Assembly: GCF_900115815.1 (NCBI RefSeq)
Contig: NZ_FOXV01000008.1
Span: forward strand, 1 to 64,000
DNA from: Roseivivax halotolerans
Lineage (GTDB): Bacteria; Pseudomonadota; Alphaproteobacteria; Rhodobacterales; Rhodobacteraceae
Direction: 5' to 3'
DNA length: 64,000 bases
Both the position numbers and the translations under genes were made by a program. Positions within the stretch are counted from its first letter, which is position 1. Each line of letters starts with the position of its first letter. Positions 24,173-34,191 of this stretch are shown here, piece after piece. Below the pieces are notes generated by a model. It saw only the letters and a list, made by a program, of their open reading frames with translations, made no database searches and was not told the DNA's origin.

Positions 24173-25644
24173 TCCGCCGCCGTCTTGAGCTGGAAGCCCT
24201 TCTCGATCTGGTCGGAGGGCGCCACGGGGTATTCGCCGGAGAAACACGCATCGCAATATTGCGGCGCGGCGTCGTCGCGGCCCTTGGCTTCACCCACGGC
24301 GCGATAAAGCCCGTCGAGCGAGATGAAGCGCAGCGAGTCGATCCCGAGGTGATCGCGCATTTCGTCCTCCGACATGCTGGCGGCGAGCAGTTTCTCCCGC
24401 TGCGGCGTGTCGACGCCGTAGAAGCAGGGCCAGGCCGTGGGCGGGCTAGCGATGCGGAAATGCACCTCAGCCGCGCCGGCATCGAGGATCATCTCCTTGA
24501 TCTTGCGGCTCGTGGTGCCGCGCACGACCGAGTCGTCGACGAGGATCACGCGCTTGCCCTCGATGAGGGCGCGGTTGACGTTGAGCTTGAGACGCACGCC
24601 CATGTTGCGGATCTGCTCGGTCGGCTCGATGAAGGTGCGGCCCATATACTGGTTCCGCACGATGCCCATGCCGTAGGGGATGCCCGATTCCGCAGCATAG
24701 CCGATGGCGGCAGGCGTGCCGCTGTCGGGCACCGGGCAGACGAGATCCGCCTCGACCGGCGCCTCTCGCGCCAGCTCCACGCCGATCTGGTGGCGGGTCT
24801 CGTAGACGGAGCGCCCGCCGATCAGCGAGTCGGGGCGAGAGAAATAGACATGCTCGAAGATGCAGAAGCGCGGACGCTGCGGGCGAAACGGACGATGGCT
24901 TTCGACACCTTTATCTTCGGTGATGACGACCATCTCGCCAGGTTCGATCTCGCGCACGAAGTCGGCGCCGATGATATCGAGCGCGCAGGTCTCGGAGGCA
25001 AGGCACCACGCATCGCCCACGCGTCCGAGGACAAGCGGGCGCACGCCCAGAGGATCGCGCACGCCGATGAGCTTGGTGCGCGTCATCGCTATGACCGAGA
25101 AGGCCCCTTCAACCCGGCGGAGCGCGTCTTCCATCCGGGCGGGGATGTCGCGCTGAAGCGAGCGGGCCATGAGGTGGATGATGCACTCGCTGTCCGAGGA
25201 GGACTGGAAGATCGAGCCGCGTTCGATGAGTTCGCGGCGCAGCGCGTCGGCATTGGTGATATTGCCGTTATGCGCGATGGCGACACCGCCCACCGAGAAC
25301 TCGCCGAAGAAGGGCTGCACGTCGCGGATCTGCGTCGGACCCTTCGAGCCGGACGTCGAATACCGCACATGCCCGATCGCGAGGCTGCCCGGCAGGGTCT
25401 GCATCAGCGATTGCGATGTGAAATTGTCGCGCACATAGCCGAAGCGCCGCGCCGAGTTGAAACCCTGGCTCGCCTCGTAGGAGACGATGCCGCCGGCTTC
25501 CTGCCCGCGATGCTGAAGCGCGTGAAGGCCGAGGGCCACGAAATTCGCCGCGTCGCTTCCGCCGACAAGTCCGAAGATACCGCATTCCTCGCGGAGCTTG
25601 TCGTCGTCGAAGGGATGGGCGAGGGGCATTTGGGGGTCGGACAA
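24169..25644 (-). CDS. purF: Amidophosphoribosyltransferase
   Basis: Catalyses the first step of de novo purine synthesis: PRPP and glutamine to phosphoribosylamine. The 491-residue product has the Ntn glutaminase start (CGIFGLVGG, Cys21) and the PRPP-binding segment VILVDDSVVRGTTS near residue 375. A TTG at 25644 has GGAG seven bases upstream; an ATG at 25629 matches relatives' N-termini but has no ribosome site, so either may be used. In either case propeptide processing precedes the catalytic Cys. It follows cvpA, as in many bacteria. Confidence 0.95.
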   Translation of the reverse strand: MSDPQMPLAHPFDDDKLREECGIFGLVGGSDAANFVALGLHALQHRGQEAGGIVSYEASQGFNSARRFGYVRDNFTSQSLMQTLPGSLAIGHVRYSTSGSKGPTQIRDVQPFFGEFSVGGVAIAHNGNITNADALRRELIERGSIFQSSSDSECIIHLMARSLQRDIPARMEDALRRVEGAFSVIAMTRTKLIGVRDPLGVRPLVLGRVGDAWCLASETCALDIIGADFVREIEPGEMVVITEDKGVESHRPFRPQRPRFCIFEHVYFSRPDSLIGGRSVYETRHQIGVELAREAPVEADLVCPVPDSGTPAAIGYAAESGIPYGMGIVRNQYMGRTFIEPTEQIRNMGVRLKLNVNRALIEGKRVILVDDSVVRGTTSRKIKEMILDAGAAEVHFRIASPPTAWPCFYGVDTPQREKLLAASMSEDEMRDHLGIDSLRFISLDGLYRAVGEAKGRDDAAPQYCDACFSGEYPVAPSDQIEKGFQLKTAAE

Positions 25645-25773
25645 AGGGCCGCTCCGAATCCATGTCTGCTTGCAGCCCGTACTTAGTCGCTCAAGCGCGC
25701 GCTGTCACGGAACTATCACAGAAGAATTGCCCGCTGCGACACGACGCGCCGCGATGCGCTGCCCTGAGGTCAA

Positions 25774-26346
25774 TCAGGCGTCGTTTGCACCGGGAAGATC
25801 GCACACGCCGACCAGCTCTTCGTATTGGCGGGTCACCCAGCCGAGCGCCTCGTCGGGGTTCTGCTCTTCGATCCGGTCGGTGAAGCGCGAGAAGACCGCC
25901 GAGGCGCGGCTGTCATTGACCATCGCGATATCCTGCGAGGTGATGACGGTCTCGTAGACGAAGAAGCCGACCGCCACGAGCAGGATGCCGCGTGCCACAC
26001 CGAAGAGAAAGCCGAGACCCTGGTCGAGCCCGCCAAGCGCCGAGCGCTGCACGATGCTCGAGAAGAGCGGCGTGAAGAACGACACGATGATGAGTGCGAG
26101 AGCGAAGACGGCGGCGAAGGCCGCGATGATCGACAATTCGCAGCTATCGGCAAGGAAGTCACCGATCACGGGCAATTCCTTGACCAGCGGCTGAGCTTGC
26201 GGTGCGAAGATGAATGCGAGAAACGCGGCCGCGACCCATCCGGCAATTGCCATCGCCTCGCGAACGAGCCCGCGGGAATAGGCGAGCAGCGCGGACAAGA
26301 CGATGACGACCGCCACCACGGCGTCGATGATGGTGAAGCCTTCCAT
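25774..26346 (-). CDS. cvpA: CvpA family membrane protein
   Basis: A 190-residue inner-membrane protein with four hydrophobic segments (about residues 5-20, 25-45, 65-90, 105-125) and the typical IDAVVAVVIVLSALLAYSRG start and GLDQGLGFLFGVARG segment. CvpA was named for colicin V production; its cellular role is linked to envelope stress tolerance. The ATG at 26346 is preferred to 26364. It lies between radA and purF on the minus strand, 28 bases after radA. Confidence 0.9.
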   Translation of the reverse strand: MEGFTIIDAVVAVVIVLSALLAYSRGLVREAMAIAGWVAAAFLAFIFAPQAQPLVKELPVIGDFLADSCELSIIAAFAAVFALALIIVSFFTPLFSSIVQRSALGGLDQGLGFLFGVARGILLVAVGFFVYETVITSQDIAMVNDSRASAVFSRFTDRIEEQNPDEALGWVTRQYEELVGVCDLPGANDA

Positions 26347-26373
26347 AAGCCTGCTCTTCCTCACTCTCGGGCG

Positions 26374-27744
26374 CTAGCCTGCGCCGAATATCTCGCCCAC
26401 GAAGGCCGCCAGATCGCCCATGCGCGACAGCCGCAATCCCGATGCATCGACCGCCTTGCCGCCTTCAGGCGCGATCGCGGCGGAGAAACCAAGTTTCTGC
26501 GCCTCTTTCAACCTGTTTTCGGTCTGAGACACGGGGCGCAACGCTCCTGATAGGCTGATTTCGCCGAAAACGACAGTTTCCGGAGGCAGCGCCGCGTCCT
26601 CCCGAGCGGAAAGTAGCGCAGCCGCCACAGCCAGGTCCGCAGCGGGCTCGGAGATTTTCATGCCGCCCGCGACGTTGAGATAGACGTCGAGCCCGGTGAA
26701 GGGGATACCGCAGCGCGCCTCGAGAACCGCGAGGATCATCGCCAGCCGGCCGCCGTCCCACCCGACCGTGGTGCGGCGCGGCTGGGCCAGCGAGGTCGGC
26801 GCGACGAGCGCCTGGAATTCGCAGAGAACGGGCCGCGTGCCCTCGATCCCGGCGAAGACCACCGAGCCCGGCGCGGGTTCTCCGCGCTCGGACAGGAAAA
26901 GGGCCGAAGGGTTCGTGACCTCGGAAAGCCCGCCGCCGGTCATCTCGAAGACGCCGATCTCGTCGGCCGGGCCGAAGCGGTTCTTGACCGCCCGCAGAAT
27001 GCGGAACTGGTGCCCGCGCTCGCCCTCGAAATAGACCACCGTATCGACCATGTGCTCGACGACGCGCGGGCCGGCGATCTGGCCTTCCTTGGTGACGTGA
27101 CCGACCATGATGACGGCGGTATTGCGCCGCTTGGCGAAACTCGTCAGCTCATGCGCCGCGGCGCGCACCTGCGCGACGGAGCCCGGCGCGCTTTCCACGT
27201 GGTCGGCCCACATGGTCTGCACCGAGTCGATGATCGCAAGGTCGGGCCGTTCCGCCTCGAGCGTCGTGAGGATGTCGCGCAGGTTGGTCTCGGCGCCGAG
27301 CATCACCGGCGCCTTGCCGAGACCGAGGCGCTGGGCCCGCATCCGGATCTGCGCCGAAGCTTCCTCGCCGGAGATATACACGACCTTGAGGCCCGCTCCG
27401 GCGAAGGAGGCCGCCGCCTGCAGAAGCAGCGTTGATTTGCCGATACCCGGATCGCCGCCGACGAGAATGGCCGAGGCCGGCACCAAACCGCCGCCGAGAA
27501 CGCGGTCGAGTTCGGCGAGGCCCGACGCGGTGCGGGGAGGTGGCGCTTCCTCTGCCGCAAGGCCCGTCAGCGGAACCTGTCGCCCTCGCGAGGCGCCCAG
27601 TGTCTTCGCGGCGGGGCCGGACGACAGCGGCGCTTCTTCATGGATGGAGTTCCACTCGCCGCATGCCTCGCACCGGCCCGACCACTTGGTCGTGACGTTG
27701 CCGCATTTGGAGCAGACGAAATTCGCTTTGGACGCTTTGGCCAT
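26374..27744 (-). CDS. radA: DNA repair protein RadA
   Basis: A 456-residue RecA-like branch-migration helicase that processes recombination intermediates. Domains in order: a C4 zinc finger (CSKCG...CEACGEW, residues 11-30), the RecA-like ATPase (GGDPGIGKSTLL near residue 95), the RadA signature KNRFG near 255 and a Lon-like C-terminal domain. Length is typical. It sits directly before cvpA. Confidence 0.96.
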   Translation of the reverse strand: MAKASKANFVCSKCGNVTTKWSGRCEACGEWNSIHEEAPLSSGPAAKTLGASRGRQVPLTGLAAEEAPPPRTASGLAELDRVLGGGLVPASAILVGGDPGIGKSTLLLQAAASFAGAGLKVVYISGEEASAQIRMRAQRLGLGKAPVMLGAETNLRDILTTLEAERPDLAIIDSVQTMWADHVESAPGSVAQVRAAAHELTSFAKRRNTAVIMVGHVTKEGQIAGPRVVEHMVDTVVYFEGERGHQFRILRAVKNRFGPADEIGVFEMTGGGLSEVTNPSALFLSERGEPAPGSVVFAGIEGTRPVLCEFQALVAPTSLAQPRRTTVGWDGGRLAMILAVLEARCGIPFTGLDVYLNVAGGMKISEPAADLAVAAALLSAREDAALPPETVVFGEISLSGALRPVSQTENRLKEAQKLGFSAAIAPEGGKAVDASGLRLSRMGDLAAFVGEIFGAG

Positions 27745-27791
27745 GGCGCGCTTGTGGCCGATCGGCCCGGGGCAGGCAAGCGCCCCCGGCG

Positions 27792-28655
27792 CTACTGCGC
27801 GGCCTTGCGCGAAATCAGCTCGATGATCTCGGGTCCGGGCGCGGTGTCGTCGTCATATTCCTCGCCCGTATCCTCGGCATAGAGCCAGTCGCGCTCGCCG
27901 GTCGCGATGGGGTCCGCAGCGCTCTCGGTTTCGCTGACCTGCGCCACTTCGGGTGCAAACGCTTCGGGCAAGATATCCATGAGATCTTCGCGAAGGCGCG
28001 TCAGCTGGCTCTTTGCGACCGACTCGTCGAGTTCCACCGCGTCGACCCATTGGCGCAGCTCCGTCGCCGTCGCCTTTGCGCCGCTCAGGCGCTGATTGAA
28101 ATCTTCCAGCTCATTCTGGCGCTGGATCAGGAAGTCGCGCGCCCGCGCCACGGCATCGTCGGAATAGACGGAGGCAAGGTCGCGGCTGATATGGCTCATC
28201 TGGGCGGCGACCTCGATCACCGGCGCTTCGAGTTCGGCGAGGTCGGGATGATCCCGCAGATAGGCGATGCGTTCGCGGACGGAGTCGAATTCCGACTTCA
28301 GGTTGAAATTACCGCCGCGATCGGCTGCATGCGCGATCCTGTAGGCGCGGGTCACATCCTCCATCGTCATGTTGAAGCGGCGATGCGACGTCTCGAGCGC
28401 CATGACCCGGGCATTGCCGGGAAGATAGGCCAGCAAGCCGACGATGAGCGTGGTGACGGCGATCTGAACGATCATTCCCGCTTCGGGATAGGCCCGATCC
28501 CCGAATGTCAGACCGAGATCCAGCCACGCCGTATGGCCGAGTGCCGCTGACATCGTCCATGCTATGGCAGCAAGTCCGAGAAGAATGAGAAGTGCGGCAG
28601 TTATGAACTGGAACGTGACGCGGACGATCCATGCGAGCGACGCGGCGGTTTTCAT
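27792..28655 (-). CDS. Conserved hypothetical membrane protein with coiled coil
   Basis: A 287-residue protein with two N-terminal membrane segments (about residues 10-35 and 55-80) followed by a long, charged, mostly helical cytoplasmic part (about 85-240) and an acidic C-terminus rich in Glu and Asp. I do not recognise the family. Its position before radA is conserved in my recollection of related genomes and has led to DNA-repair annotations, but nothing in the sequence supports enzymatic activity. The ATG at 28655 is preferred to the TTG one codon earlier. An AT-rich stretch upstream (28690-28770) probably holds its promoter. Confidence 0.72.
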   Translation of the reverse strand: MKTAASLAWIVRVTFQFITAALLILLGLAAIAWTMSAALGHTAWLDLGLTFGDRAYPEAGMIVQIAVTTLIVGLLAYLPGNARVMALETSHRRFNMTMEDVTRAYRIAHAADRGGNFNLKSEFDSVRERIAYLRDHPDLAELEAPVIEVAAQMSHISRDLASVYSDDAVARARDFLIQRQNELEDFNQRLSGAKATATELRQWVDAVELDESVAKSQLTRLREDLMDILPEAFAPEVAQVSETESAADPIATGERDWLYAEDTGEEYDDDTAPGPEIIELISRKAAQ

Positions 28656-28820
28656 CAAAGAGCCCCCAGACCCGGAAGAGAATCATGTTTTTTACCGCTC
28701 GACATCGGCGATATTACGCCGACAACGCGCAAAAGCATTAAAAAGGTTCAAAAATTTTTTGCGTGCGGCGCGAAGTGTGACAATCGCGCTTGCCCAGCGC
28801 AGATTGTTCGCGCCTCGACG

Positions 28821-29210
28821 CTATCCGAGCGTTGCCGCCCAGAGACCGAGAAACCCCGCGAGAAGCGCGATATGCGCGACGTCGATCCAGCGCCGCGCAC
28901 GCGATGGCAGGATGGCAGAGACGAAGAACAGCGCGGACAAGGCCAGCGGCACCCTCAGACCTTGTCCCGCGGCAAGAAGGCGCGCGAGGGGCGGGTAATA
29001 TTCGTTTGTTTGCAATCCCAACGCCGGGGCGAAAGTTACAAGGATGAAGAGTGCGCACAGGGCCGCGACGAGACCTGCGACCAGCCGGCTTCGCCCCTTG
29101 GCAAGCACCAGCCGTAGCAGCGCCAGGCCGAATAGCACTTCGAGATAGATAAATCGCTTGGCAAAGATCAGCGCCATCAGCAGCGGATCGGGCTGAAACG
29201 CGCTTTCCAT
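28821..29210 (-). CDS. Small polytopic membrane protein of unknown function
   Basis: A 129-residue protein with four hydrophobic segments (about residues 18-38, 42-62, 85-100, 107-127). The start at 29210 lies one base after the alr stop codon, so it is expected to be coupled to alr. I do not recognise the family. The coupling to alanine racemase hints at an envelope role, which is inference only. Confidence 0.65.
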   Translation of the reverse strand: MESAFQPDPLLMALIFAKRFIYLEVLFGLALLRLVLAKGRSRLVAGLVAALCALFILVTFAPALGLQTNEYYPPLARLLAAGQGLRVPLALSALFFVSAILPSRARRWIDVAHIALLAGFLGLWAATLG

Positions 29211-29211
29211 C

Positions 29212-30246
29212 TCAGCCTCCGGTATAGCGCCGGGCATAACGGGCGCCGAGCGCGGTCAGGATCTCGTAGCCGATCGTGCCGGCCGCATCGGCCAGCGTGT
29301 CGATGCTCTGGTGGCGGCCGAGAAGCTCGACGTGATCCGGCACGGGCTCTATGCCGGTGACATCGACGCCGATCAGGTCCATCGAGATACGTCCGAGCAC
29401 CTTGCAACGCGTCTCGCCCGCATAGACGTAGGCTTTGGGCCCCATGCCGCGCAGGACGCCATCCGCATAGCCCGCCGCGATGGTCGCAACCCGGGTCGGA
29501 CGGCGCGCGATCCAGGTGTTCCCATACCCCACGCTCTCTCCGGGCGCGACCTCGCGGACCTGGATTACCGGGATGTCGAGATAGGCGACGGGCTGGGCGT
29601 CAATGAAGGGCAGGCCGCCGTAGAGGCCGATGCCGGGGCGCGAAAGATCGAAGTGATAGTCGGGGCCCATCAGAATCCCGCCCGTCGCCGACAAGGACAG
29701 CGGCACGTCGAGCCCGTGCGTCAGCTCCGCGAAGGTTCGCAGTTGGAAATCGTTCATCCCGTGCTGCGGCTCGTCGGAACAGGCGAGGTGGCTCATCACC
29801 AGGACAGGGTTCTGTGCCAGCGCGATATCCCGCAACGCGCCCCATTCGGCGGGCTCCATGCCGAGCCGGTTCATGCCCGAATCCAGCTGCACGCCGAAGG
29901 GATGACCCGGCAACGCCTCGACATGTCGGAGCATCTGGTCGATCGAATTGATCATCGGGACGAGATCGGCGCTGGCGATCAGCTCCGCATCGCCGGGCAT
30001 ATGCCCGGAAAACACGCTGATCGTCGGACCGGGGCCGAGGATGCGGCGCAGAGCCGCGCCTTCCTCGGCGATGGCGACGAAGAAGTGCCGCGCGCCTTCC
30101 TCTGCCAAGGCCGGGGCCACGCGATCGGCCCCGAGACCATAGGCATTCGCCTTCACGACCGCCGCGGTCTCGCCGCCATTCTGCCGGGCGAGGTTGCGCC
30201 AGTTACCGCGGATCGCGTCGAGATCGATGGTCAAGGTCGGTTGCAT
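29212..30246 (-). CDS. alr: Alanine racemase
   Basis: A 344-residue PLP enzyme making D-alanine for peptidoglycan. The PLP lysine is in [11 protein letters not shown] near residue 33, and the second catalytic residue, Tyr, in VGYGNTWIA near 240. Length is slightly short but complete. It follows dnaB on the minus strand, the common dnaB-alr order, with 75 bases between. Confidence 0.95.
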   Translation of the reverse strand: MQPTLTIDLDAIRGNWRNLARQNGGETAAVVKANAYGLGADRVAPALAEEGARHFFVAIAEEGAALRRILGPGPTISVFSGHMPGDAELIASADLVPMINSIDQMLRHVEALPGHPFGVQLDSGMNRLGMEPAEWGALRDIALAQNPVLVMSHLACSDEPQHGMNDFQLRTFAELTHGLDVPLSLSATGGILMGPDYHFDLSRPGIGLYGGLPFIDAQPVAYLDIPVIQVREVAPGESVGYGNTWIARRPTRVATIAAGYADGVLRGMGPKAYVYAGETRCKVLGRISMDLIGVDVTGIEPVPDHVELLGRHQSIDTLADAAGTIGYEILTALGARYARRYTGG

Positions 30247-30320
30247 GGCGCACGTCTTGTCATGGCGGCGCGCGACGTCAAGCGGAGAATGCGTCGAGAC
30301 GGTGCCCGACGCCAGCCTCC

Positions 30321-31811
30321 TCAGAACGTGCCGCTTTCCTGCTGCCAGGGTTTGACGAGGTTGCCGAAGCGCGTGAAGCGGCCCTCGAAGCTGAGCTCGA
30401 CGGTGCCGATGGGGCCATGACGCTGCTTGCCGATGATGACCTCGGCCTTGCCATGCAGGCGCTCCATCTCCTCCTGCCAGGCGGCCATCTTGTCGAGATC
30501 ATGGTCGCCGGGCTTCTCACGCTCTTTGTAGTATTCCTCCCGGAAGACGAACATCACAACGTCGGCGTCCTGCTCGATCGAGCCCGATTCCCGCAGGTCC
30601 GACAGCTGCGGACGTTTGTCGTCGCGGCTCTCCACCGTCCGGCTGAGCTGCGAGAGCGCGACGACGGGGATGTCGAGCTCCTTGGCGATGGCCTTGAGGC
30701 CCATCGAGATCTCCGCGATCTCCTGCACGCGGTTGTCGCCGCGCCCCGAGCCGCGCACGAGCTGAAGGTAGTCGACCATCAGCACGTCGAGCCCGTGGGT
30801 GCGCTTGAGGCGCCGCGCGCGTGCGGCGAGCTGCGCGATGGGCAGGGCCGGGGTGTCATCGATATAGAGCGGGCAGGCCTCGAGGCTTTTGGCGGCCTCG
30901 ACGAAACGGCGGAATTCCTCCTCGGTCATGTCACCCCGGCGGATCTGTTCCGATGGAACCTCCGCCGCCTCGGAGAGGATCCGGGCAGCCAGCTGCTCGG
31001 CCGACATCTCTAGCGAGTAGAAGCCCACGACGCCGCCTTCGATCGCGCCCTCGGTCCCGTCGGGCCTGATGCCGCGCTTGTAGGCCTTGGCGATATTGAA
31101 GGCGACGTTCGTCGCAAGCGAGGTCTTGCCCATCGAGGGGCGGCCCGCGAGGATCAGTAGGTCGGACTTGTGAAGCCCGCCAAGCTTCTTGTCGAGATCG
31201 ACGAGGCCCGTGGAAACACCCGCGAGCCCGCCCTCGCGCTGATAGGCGGCGTTGGCCACGTTCACCGCATCGGTCACCGCGCGCAGGAAGGAGACGAAGC
31301 CCTGTTCGGCCTGGCCTTGCTCGGCCATCCGGTAGAGCGCCTGTTCCGCCTCTACGATCTGCTCGCGCGGCTCCGAGGCGACATCGACCTTGGCGGCCTT
31401 GTCGGAAATCTCGCGCCCAAGCCCGATCAGATCGCGGCGCACCGCGAGATCGTAGATCATCTGGGCGTAGTCCTTGACCGCGAAGGACGAGATCGCGGCG
31501 CCTGCCAGGCGGACGAGGTATTCGGGTCCGCCCAGCTCTTTCAGGCCTTCGTCATCGGCCATGAAGGCCTTGAGCGTCACCGGTGAGGCAAGGTTGTTCT
31601 TGGCGATCCGCGCGGCGGCCACCTCGAAGATGCGCGCATGCACGGGATCGTAGAAATGTTTGGCCGAGATGATTGCCGCAACCCGGTCATAGACATCGTT
31701 GTTGGTCAGGATCGCGCCCAGGAGCTGCTGTTCGGCCTCGATGGAATGGGGCATCGTATCGGGCGATTGCACCTCGGCGCCGGTCGCGTTGAAGCTCGTG
31801 ATCTCGTTCAT
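30321..31811 (-). CDS. dnaB: Replicative DNA helicase
   Basis: A 496-residue hexameric helicase that unwinds the fork during replication. It has an N-terminal DnaG-interacting domain ([13 protein letters not shown] near residue 24) and a C-terminal RecA-like ATPase with [11 protein letters not shown] near residue 230 and LMVDYLQL near 345. No intein is present. It leads dnaB-alr; the 263-bp region upstream, up to pyrE, contains a dispersed repeat. Confidence 0.96.
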   Translation of the reverse strand: MNEITSFNATGAEVQSPDTMPHSIEAEQQLLGAILTNNDVYDRVAAIISAKHFYDPVHARIFEVAAARIAKNNLASPVTLKAFMADDEGLKELGGPEYLVRLAGAAISSFAVKDYAQMIYDLAVRRDLIGLGREISDKAAKVDVASEPREQIVEAEQALYRMAEQGQAEQGFVSFLRAVTDAVNVANAAYQREGGLAGVSTGLVDLDKKLGGLHKSDLLILAGRPSMGKTSLATNVAFNIAKAYKRGIRPDGTEGAIEGGVVGFYSLEMSAEQLAARILSEAAEVPSEQIRRGDMTEEEFRRFVEAAKSLEACPLYIDDTPALPIAQLAARARRLKRTHGLDVLMVDYLQLVRGSGRGDNRVQEIAEISMGLKAIAKELDIPVVALSQLSRTVESRDDKRPQLSDLRESGSIEQDADVVMFVFREEYYKEREKPGDHDLDKMAAWQEEMERLHGKAEVIIGKQRHGPIGTVELSFEGRFTRFGNLVKPWQQESGTF

Positions 31812-32010
31812 GCCTGCCCTCGATTCTGCCTCTGCTGCCCCGAGATGCCTTCATTAGGATATCGCTGTGGGGCCGGGCAAATTGTATCTTTCTGGGGATA
31901 AGTCAGGCAGCGTTCGAAGCCGCCCGGCGCGCCTGTCATTGGGCTGATGTTGCGGCGCGTGGGGCGCGTCTGTCAACATCTGGGAGGCATCCCGCGTGGC
32001 TGCTGCGGGA

Positions 32011-32067
32011 GCGAGGGGCCAGCCCCTCGCGCTCCCCGCGGGTATTTGGGCCAATCCAAAGAGGGGG
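32011..32067 (+). repeat. Dispersed intergenic repeat, copy A
   Basis: A hairpin (GCGAGGGGC pairing with GCCCCTCGC, 32011-32030) followed by a 27-base conserved tail at 32041-32067 with core words GGTATTT and CCAAAGAGG. The tail matches copy B at 45043-45069 in 23 of 27 positions. It lies in the 263-base space between the dnaB start and the pyrE end; the rest of that space shows no gene. Elements of this look are common in Rhodobacterales intergenic DNA, often next to terminators. Confidence 0.7.
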
Positions 32068-32074
32068 CGTGCGC

Positions 32075-32758
32075 TCAGCCAGGCGAGCGGCGCGCCTCCT
32101 GCCAGGCGCGGGGATCTCGGAGGAAGGTCTCGACCTCTGTCAGGGTCTCGGCGTCGAAGGCGGTGCGGCGGCGGGCCTCGGCCAGAACGTCCCACCAAGT
32201 GCAGAGGTGGTGCAGTTCCACGCCATGATCGCCAAGCGTTGTCCGCGTCTCGGGAAAGATGTCGTAGTAGAAGATCACCGCCGTATGGGCGCAGCTCGCA
32301 CCGGTCTCGCGGATCGCATCCACGAAGGAAAGTTTCGAGCCGCCATCGGTGGTCAGGTCTTCCACCAGGAGCACCCGCTGGCCTTCGCGCATCGCGCCCT
32401 CGATACGGGCATTGCGGCCGTAGCCTTTGGGCTTTTTACGCACGTAGCTCATCGGCAGCGCCATCCGCTCTGCCACGAGCGCTGCGAAGGGAATCCCCGC
32501 CGTTTCGCCGCCCGCGATATTGTCGAAGGCCTCGAGCCCGGCATTCCGCATCACCGTGACCGTCAGGAAATCCATCAGCGTTGCGCGGATGCGCGGAAAT
32601 GAAATCAGCTTGCGGCAATCGATATAGGAGGGCGAGGGCAGGCCGGAGGCGAGGATATAGGGCTCGCGCGTATTGAAGTTCACCGCCTCGATATCGAGCA
32701 GCATCTGCGCGGTCAGACGCGCGATCTCTTCGGTAGGAGGATAGCTGGAGGGGATCAT
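32075..32758 (-). CDS. pyrE: Orotate phosphoribosyltransferase
   Basis: Joins orotate with PRPP to form orotidine 5'-phosphate in pyrimidine synthesis. The 227-residue product has the PRPP motif [14 protein letters not shown] near residue 125 and a conserved [10 protein letters not shown] near residue 43. The ATG at 32758 is preceded by GAAGG. It follows pyrC by 17 bases, forming a pyrC-pyrE operon. Confidence 0.95.
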   Translation of the reverse strand: MIPSSYPPTEEIARLTAQMLLDIEAVNFNTREPYILASGLPSPSYIDCRKLISFPRIRATLMDFLTVTVMRNAGLEAFDNIAGGETAGIPFAALVAERMALPMSYVRKKPKGYGRNARIEGAMREGQRVLLVEDLTTDGGSKLSFVDAIRETGASCAHTAVIFYYDIFPETRTTLGDHGVELHHLCTWWDVLAEARRRTAFDAETLTEVETFLRDPRAWQEARRSPG

Positions 32759-32775
32759 GGGCAAACCTTCTTGTC

Positions 32776-33813
32776 TCAGTCCGTCACGCGCCAGTGCAGC
32801 GGGAAGCCGGGATCGAACACCGTCACCGGCCCGTCGCCGGTCTCGATCCGCTCAGGGTAGTCGACCGGTGCGCCGCGGCTCAGGGTGATGGTCTCGTCAT
32901 TGGGCGACAGGCCGTAAAAGGCCGGCCCGTTCAGCGATGCAAACGCTTCGAGCGTGCCCAGTGCCTCGTCCTGTTCGAACACCTCTGCAAGGATCGACAG
33001 GGTGTTGGTCGCCGTGAAGCACCCCGCGCAACCGCAGGCGGTCTCTTTCGCCGCGTCGACATGCGGAGCGCTGTCGGTGCCGAGAAAGAAGCTATCCTCG
33101 CCGCTCGTCGCCGCCGCACGCAGCGCCAGCCGGTGAATCTCTCGCTTGGCGACCGGCAGGCAGTAGTAATGCGGCCGGATGCCGCCCGCGAGGATGTGGT
33201 TGCGGTTGATCACGAGGTGATGGGTGGTGATCGTCGCCCCGATATCGGGCCCGCCCGCGCGCACGTATTCAACGCCGTCGCGGGTGGTGATGTGCTCCAT
33301 CACGACGCGCAGACCCGGCGTCCTCTCGCGCAGAGGCTCAAGCACGCGATCGATGAACACCTTCTCCCGATCGAAGATATCGACCTCGGCATCGGTGACC
33401 TCGCCGTGCACGCAGAGCGGCAGGCCGATCTCGGCCATGCGCTCGAGGACAGGGCGGATCCGGTCGAAATCGCGCACGCCCGAGGCGGAATTGGTCGTCG
33501 CGCCGGCCGGGTAGAGCTTGACCGCGCGGATGAGGCCGCCTGCGTGAGCGCGCGCGACATCCTCGGGATCGGTCTTTTCCGTCAGGTAGAGCGTCATCAA
33601 CGGCTCGAAGGCCGCGCCTTCCGGCAGCGCCTCCAGGATACGGCCCCGATAGGCGGCGGCGTCATCTCCGGTCACCACGGGCGGCACCAGGTTCGGCATG
33701 ATGATCGCGCGGGCGAAATGGCGCGCGGTCTCTGGAAGGACGGCCTTCAGCATCGCGCCGTCGCGCAGATGCAGGTGCCAGTCGTCGGGGCGGCGGATCG
33801 TGAGCGTCGTCAT
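32776..33813 (-). CDS. pyrC: Dihydroorotase (homodimeric, PyrC type)
   Basis: Zinc enzyme closing carbamoyl aspartate to dihydroorotate. The 345-residue product carries the metal-binding HLHLRDG near residue 14 and the carboxylated Lys in [13 protein letters not shown] near 100. The ATG at 33813 gives the canonical start; longer readings add unrelated residues. It leads pyrC-pyrE. Confidence 0.95.
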   Translation of the reverse strand: MTTLTIRRPDDWHLHLRDGAMLKAVLPETARHFARAIIMPNLVPPVVTGDDAAAYRGRILEALPEGAAFEPLMTLYLTEKTDPEDVARAHAGGLIRAVKLYPAGATTNSASGVRDFDRIRPVLERMAEIGLPLCVHGEVTDAEVDIFDREKVFIDRVLEPLRERTPGLRVVMEHITTRDGVEYVRAGGPDIGATITTHHLVINRNHILAGGIRPHYYCLPVAKREIHRLALRAAATSGEDSFFLGTDSAPHVDAAKETACGCAGCFTATNTLSILAEVFEQDEALGTLEAFASLNGPAFYGLSPNDETITLSRGAPVDYPERIETGDGPVTVFDPGFPLHWRVTD

Positions 33814-33915
33814 GGCGCGAGCCGTTAGCAGCTTGCCGCGCGCCGCGCCAGCGCGATTGAGCATGCACGCGGTTTGAGGCAGGAATATCCTGCGACGGGA
33901 CAGGAGACAGGGGAC

Positions 33916-34191
33916 ATGCTGATCACGTTTCTGGCGGGACTGGGCGCAGGGGTGCTCGTCGAGCACCTGCAACCAAGGGTGACGGAGCTTTTATGGCGGC
34001 GTCTTTCCGAGGCTGACATGCCCGGTCCGGACGACCGCCGCCTCATCACCTTCGGCGCGGCGCTGATCGGGGCGGCGCTGCTGCTCTGGCTATTGGGAAC
34101 GGATGCAAAAGCCGCGCCTCTGGTTGCGGGAGCCTTGGTCGGTCATTTCCAAGGTCAGATCCGGGCGCTTCTGACCGCGCGGCGGCGCTAG
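33916..34191 (+). CDS. Small hypothetical membrane protein
   Basis: A 91-residue protein with a hydrophobic N-terminus (about residues 1-15) and a second helix at about residues 43-58, with the charged loop [15 protein letters not shown] between. AGGGGAC precedes the ATG. Its stop overlaps the stop of the convergent gene at 34188 within CTAG. I do not recognise the family. Confidence 0.65.
   Translation: MLITFLAGLGAGVLVEHLQPRVTELLWRRLSEADMPGPDDRRLITFGAALIGAALLLWLLGTDAKAAPLVAGALVGHFQGQIRALLTARRR

Noticed and set aside
22313-24307. A 664-codon plus-strand frame opposite surE to the DUF2199 gene
   Set aside because: It is a shadow of several well-supported minus-strand genes and has no domain or ribosome site.
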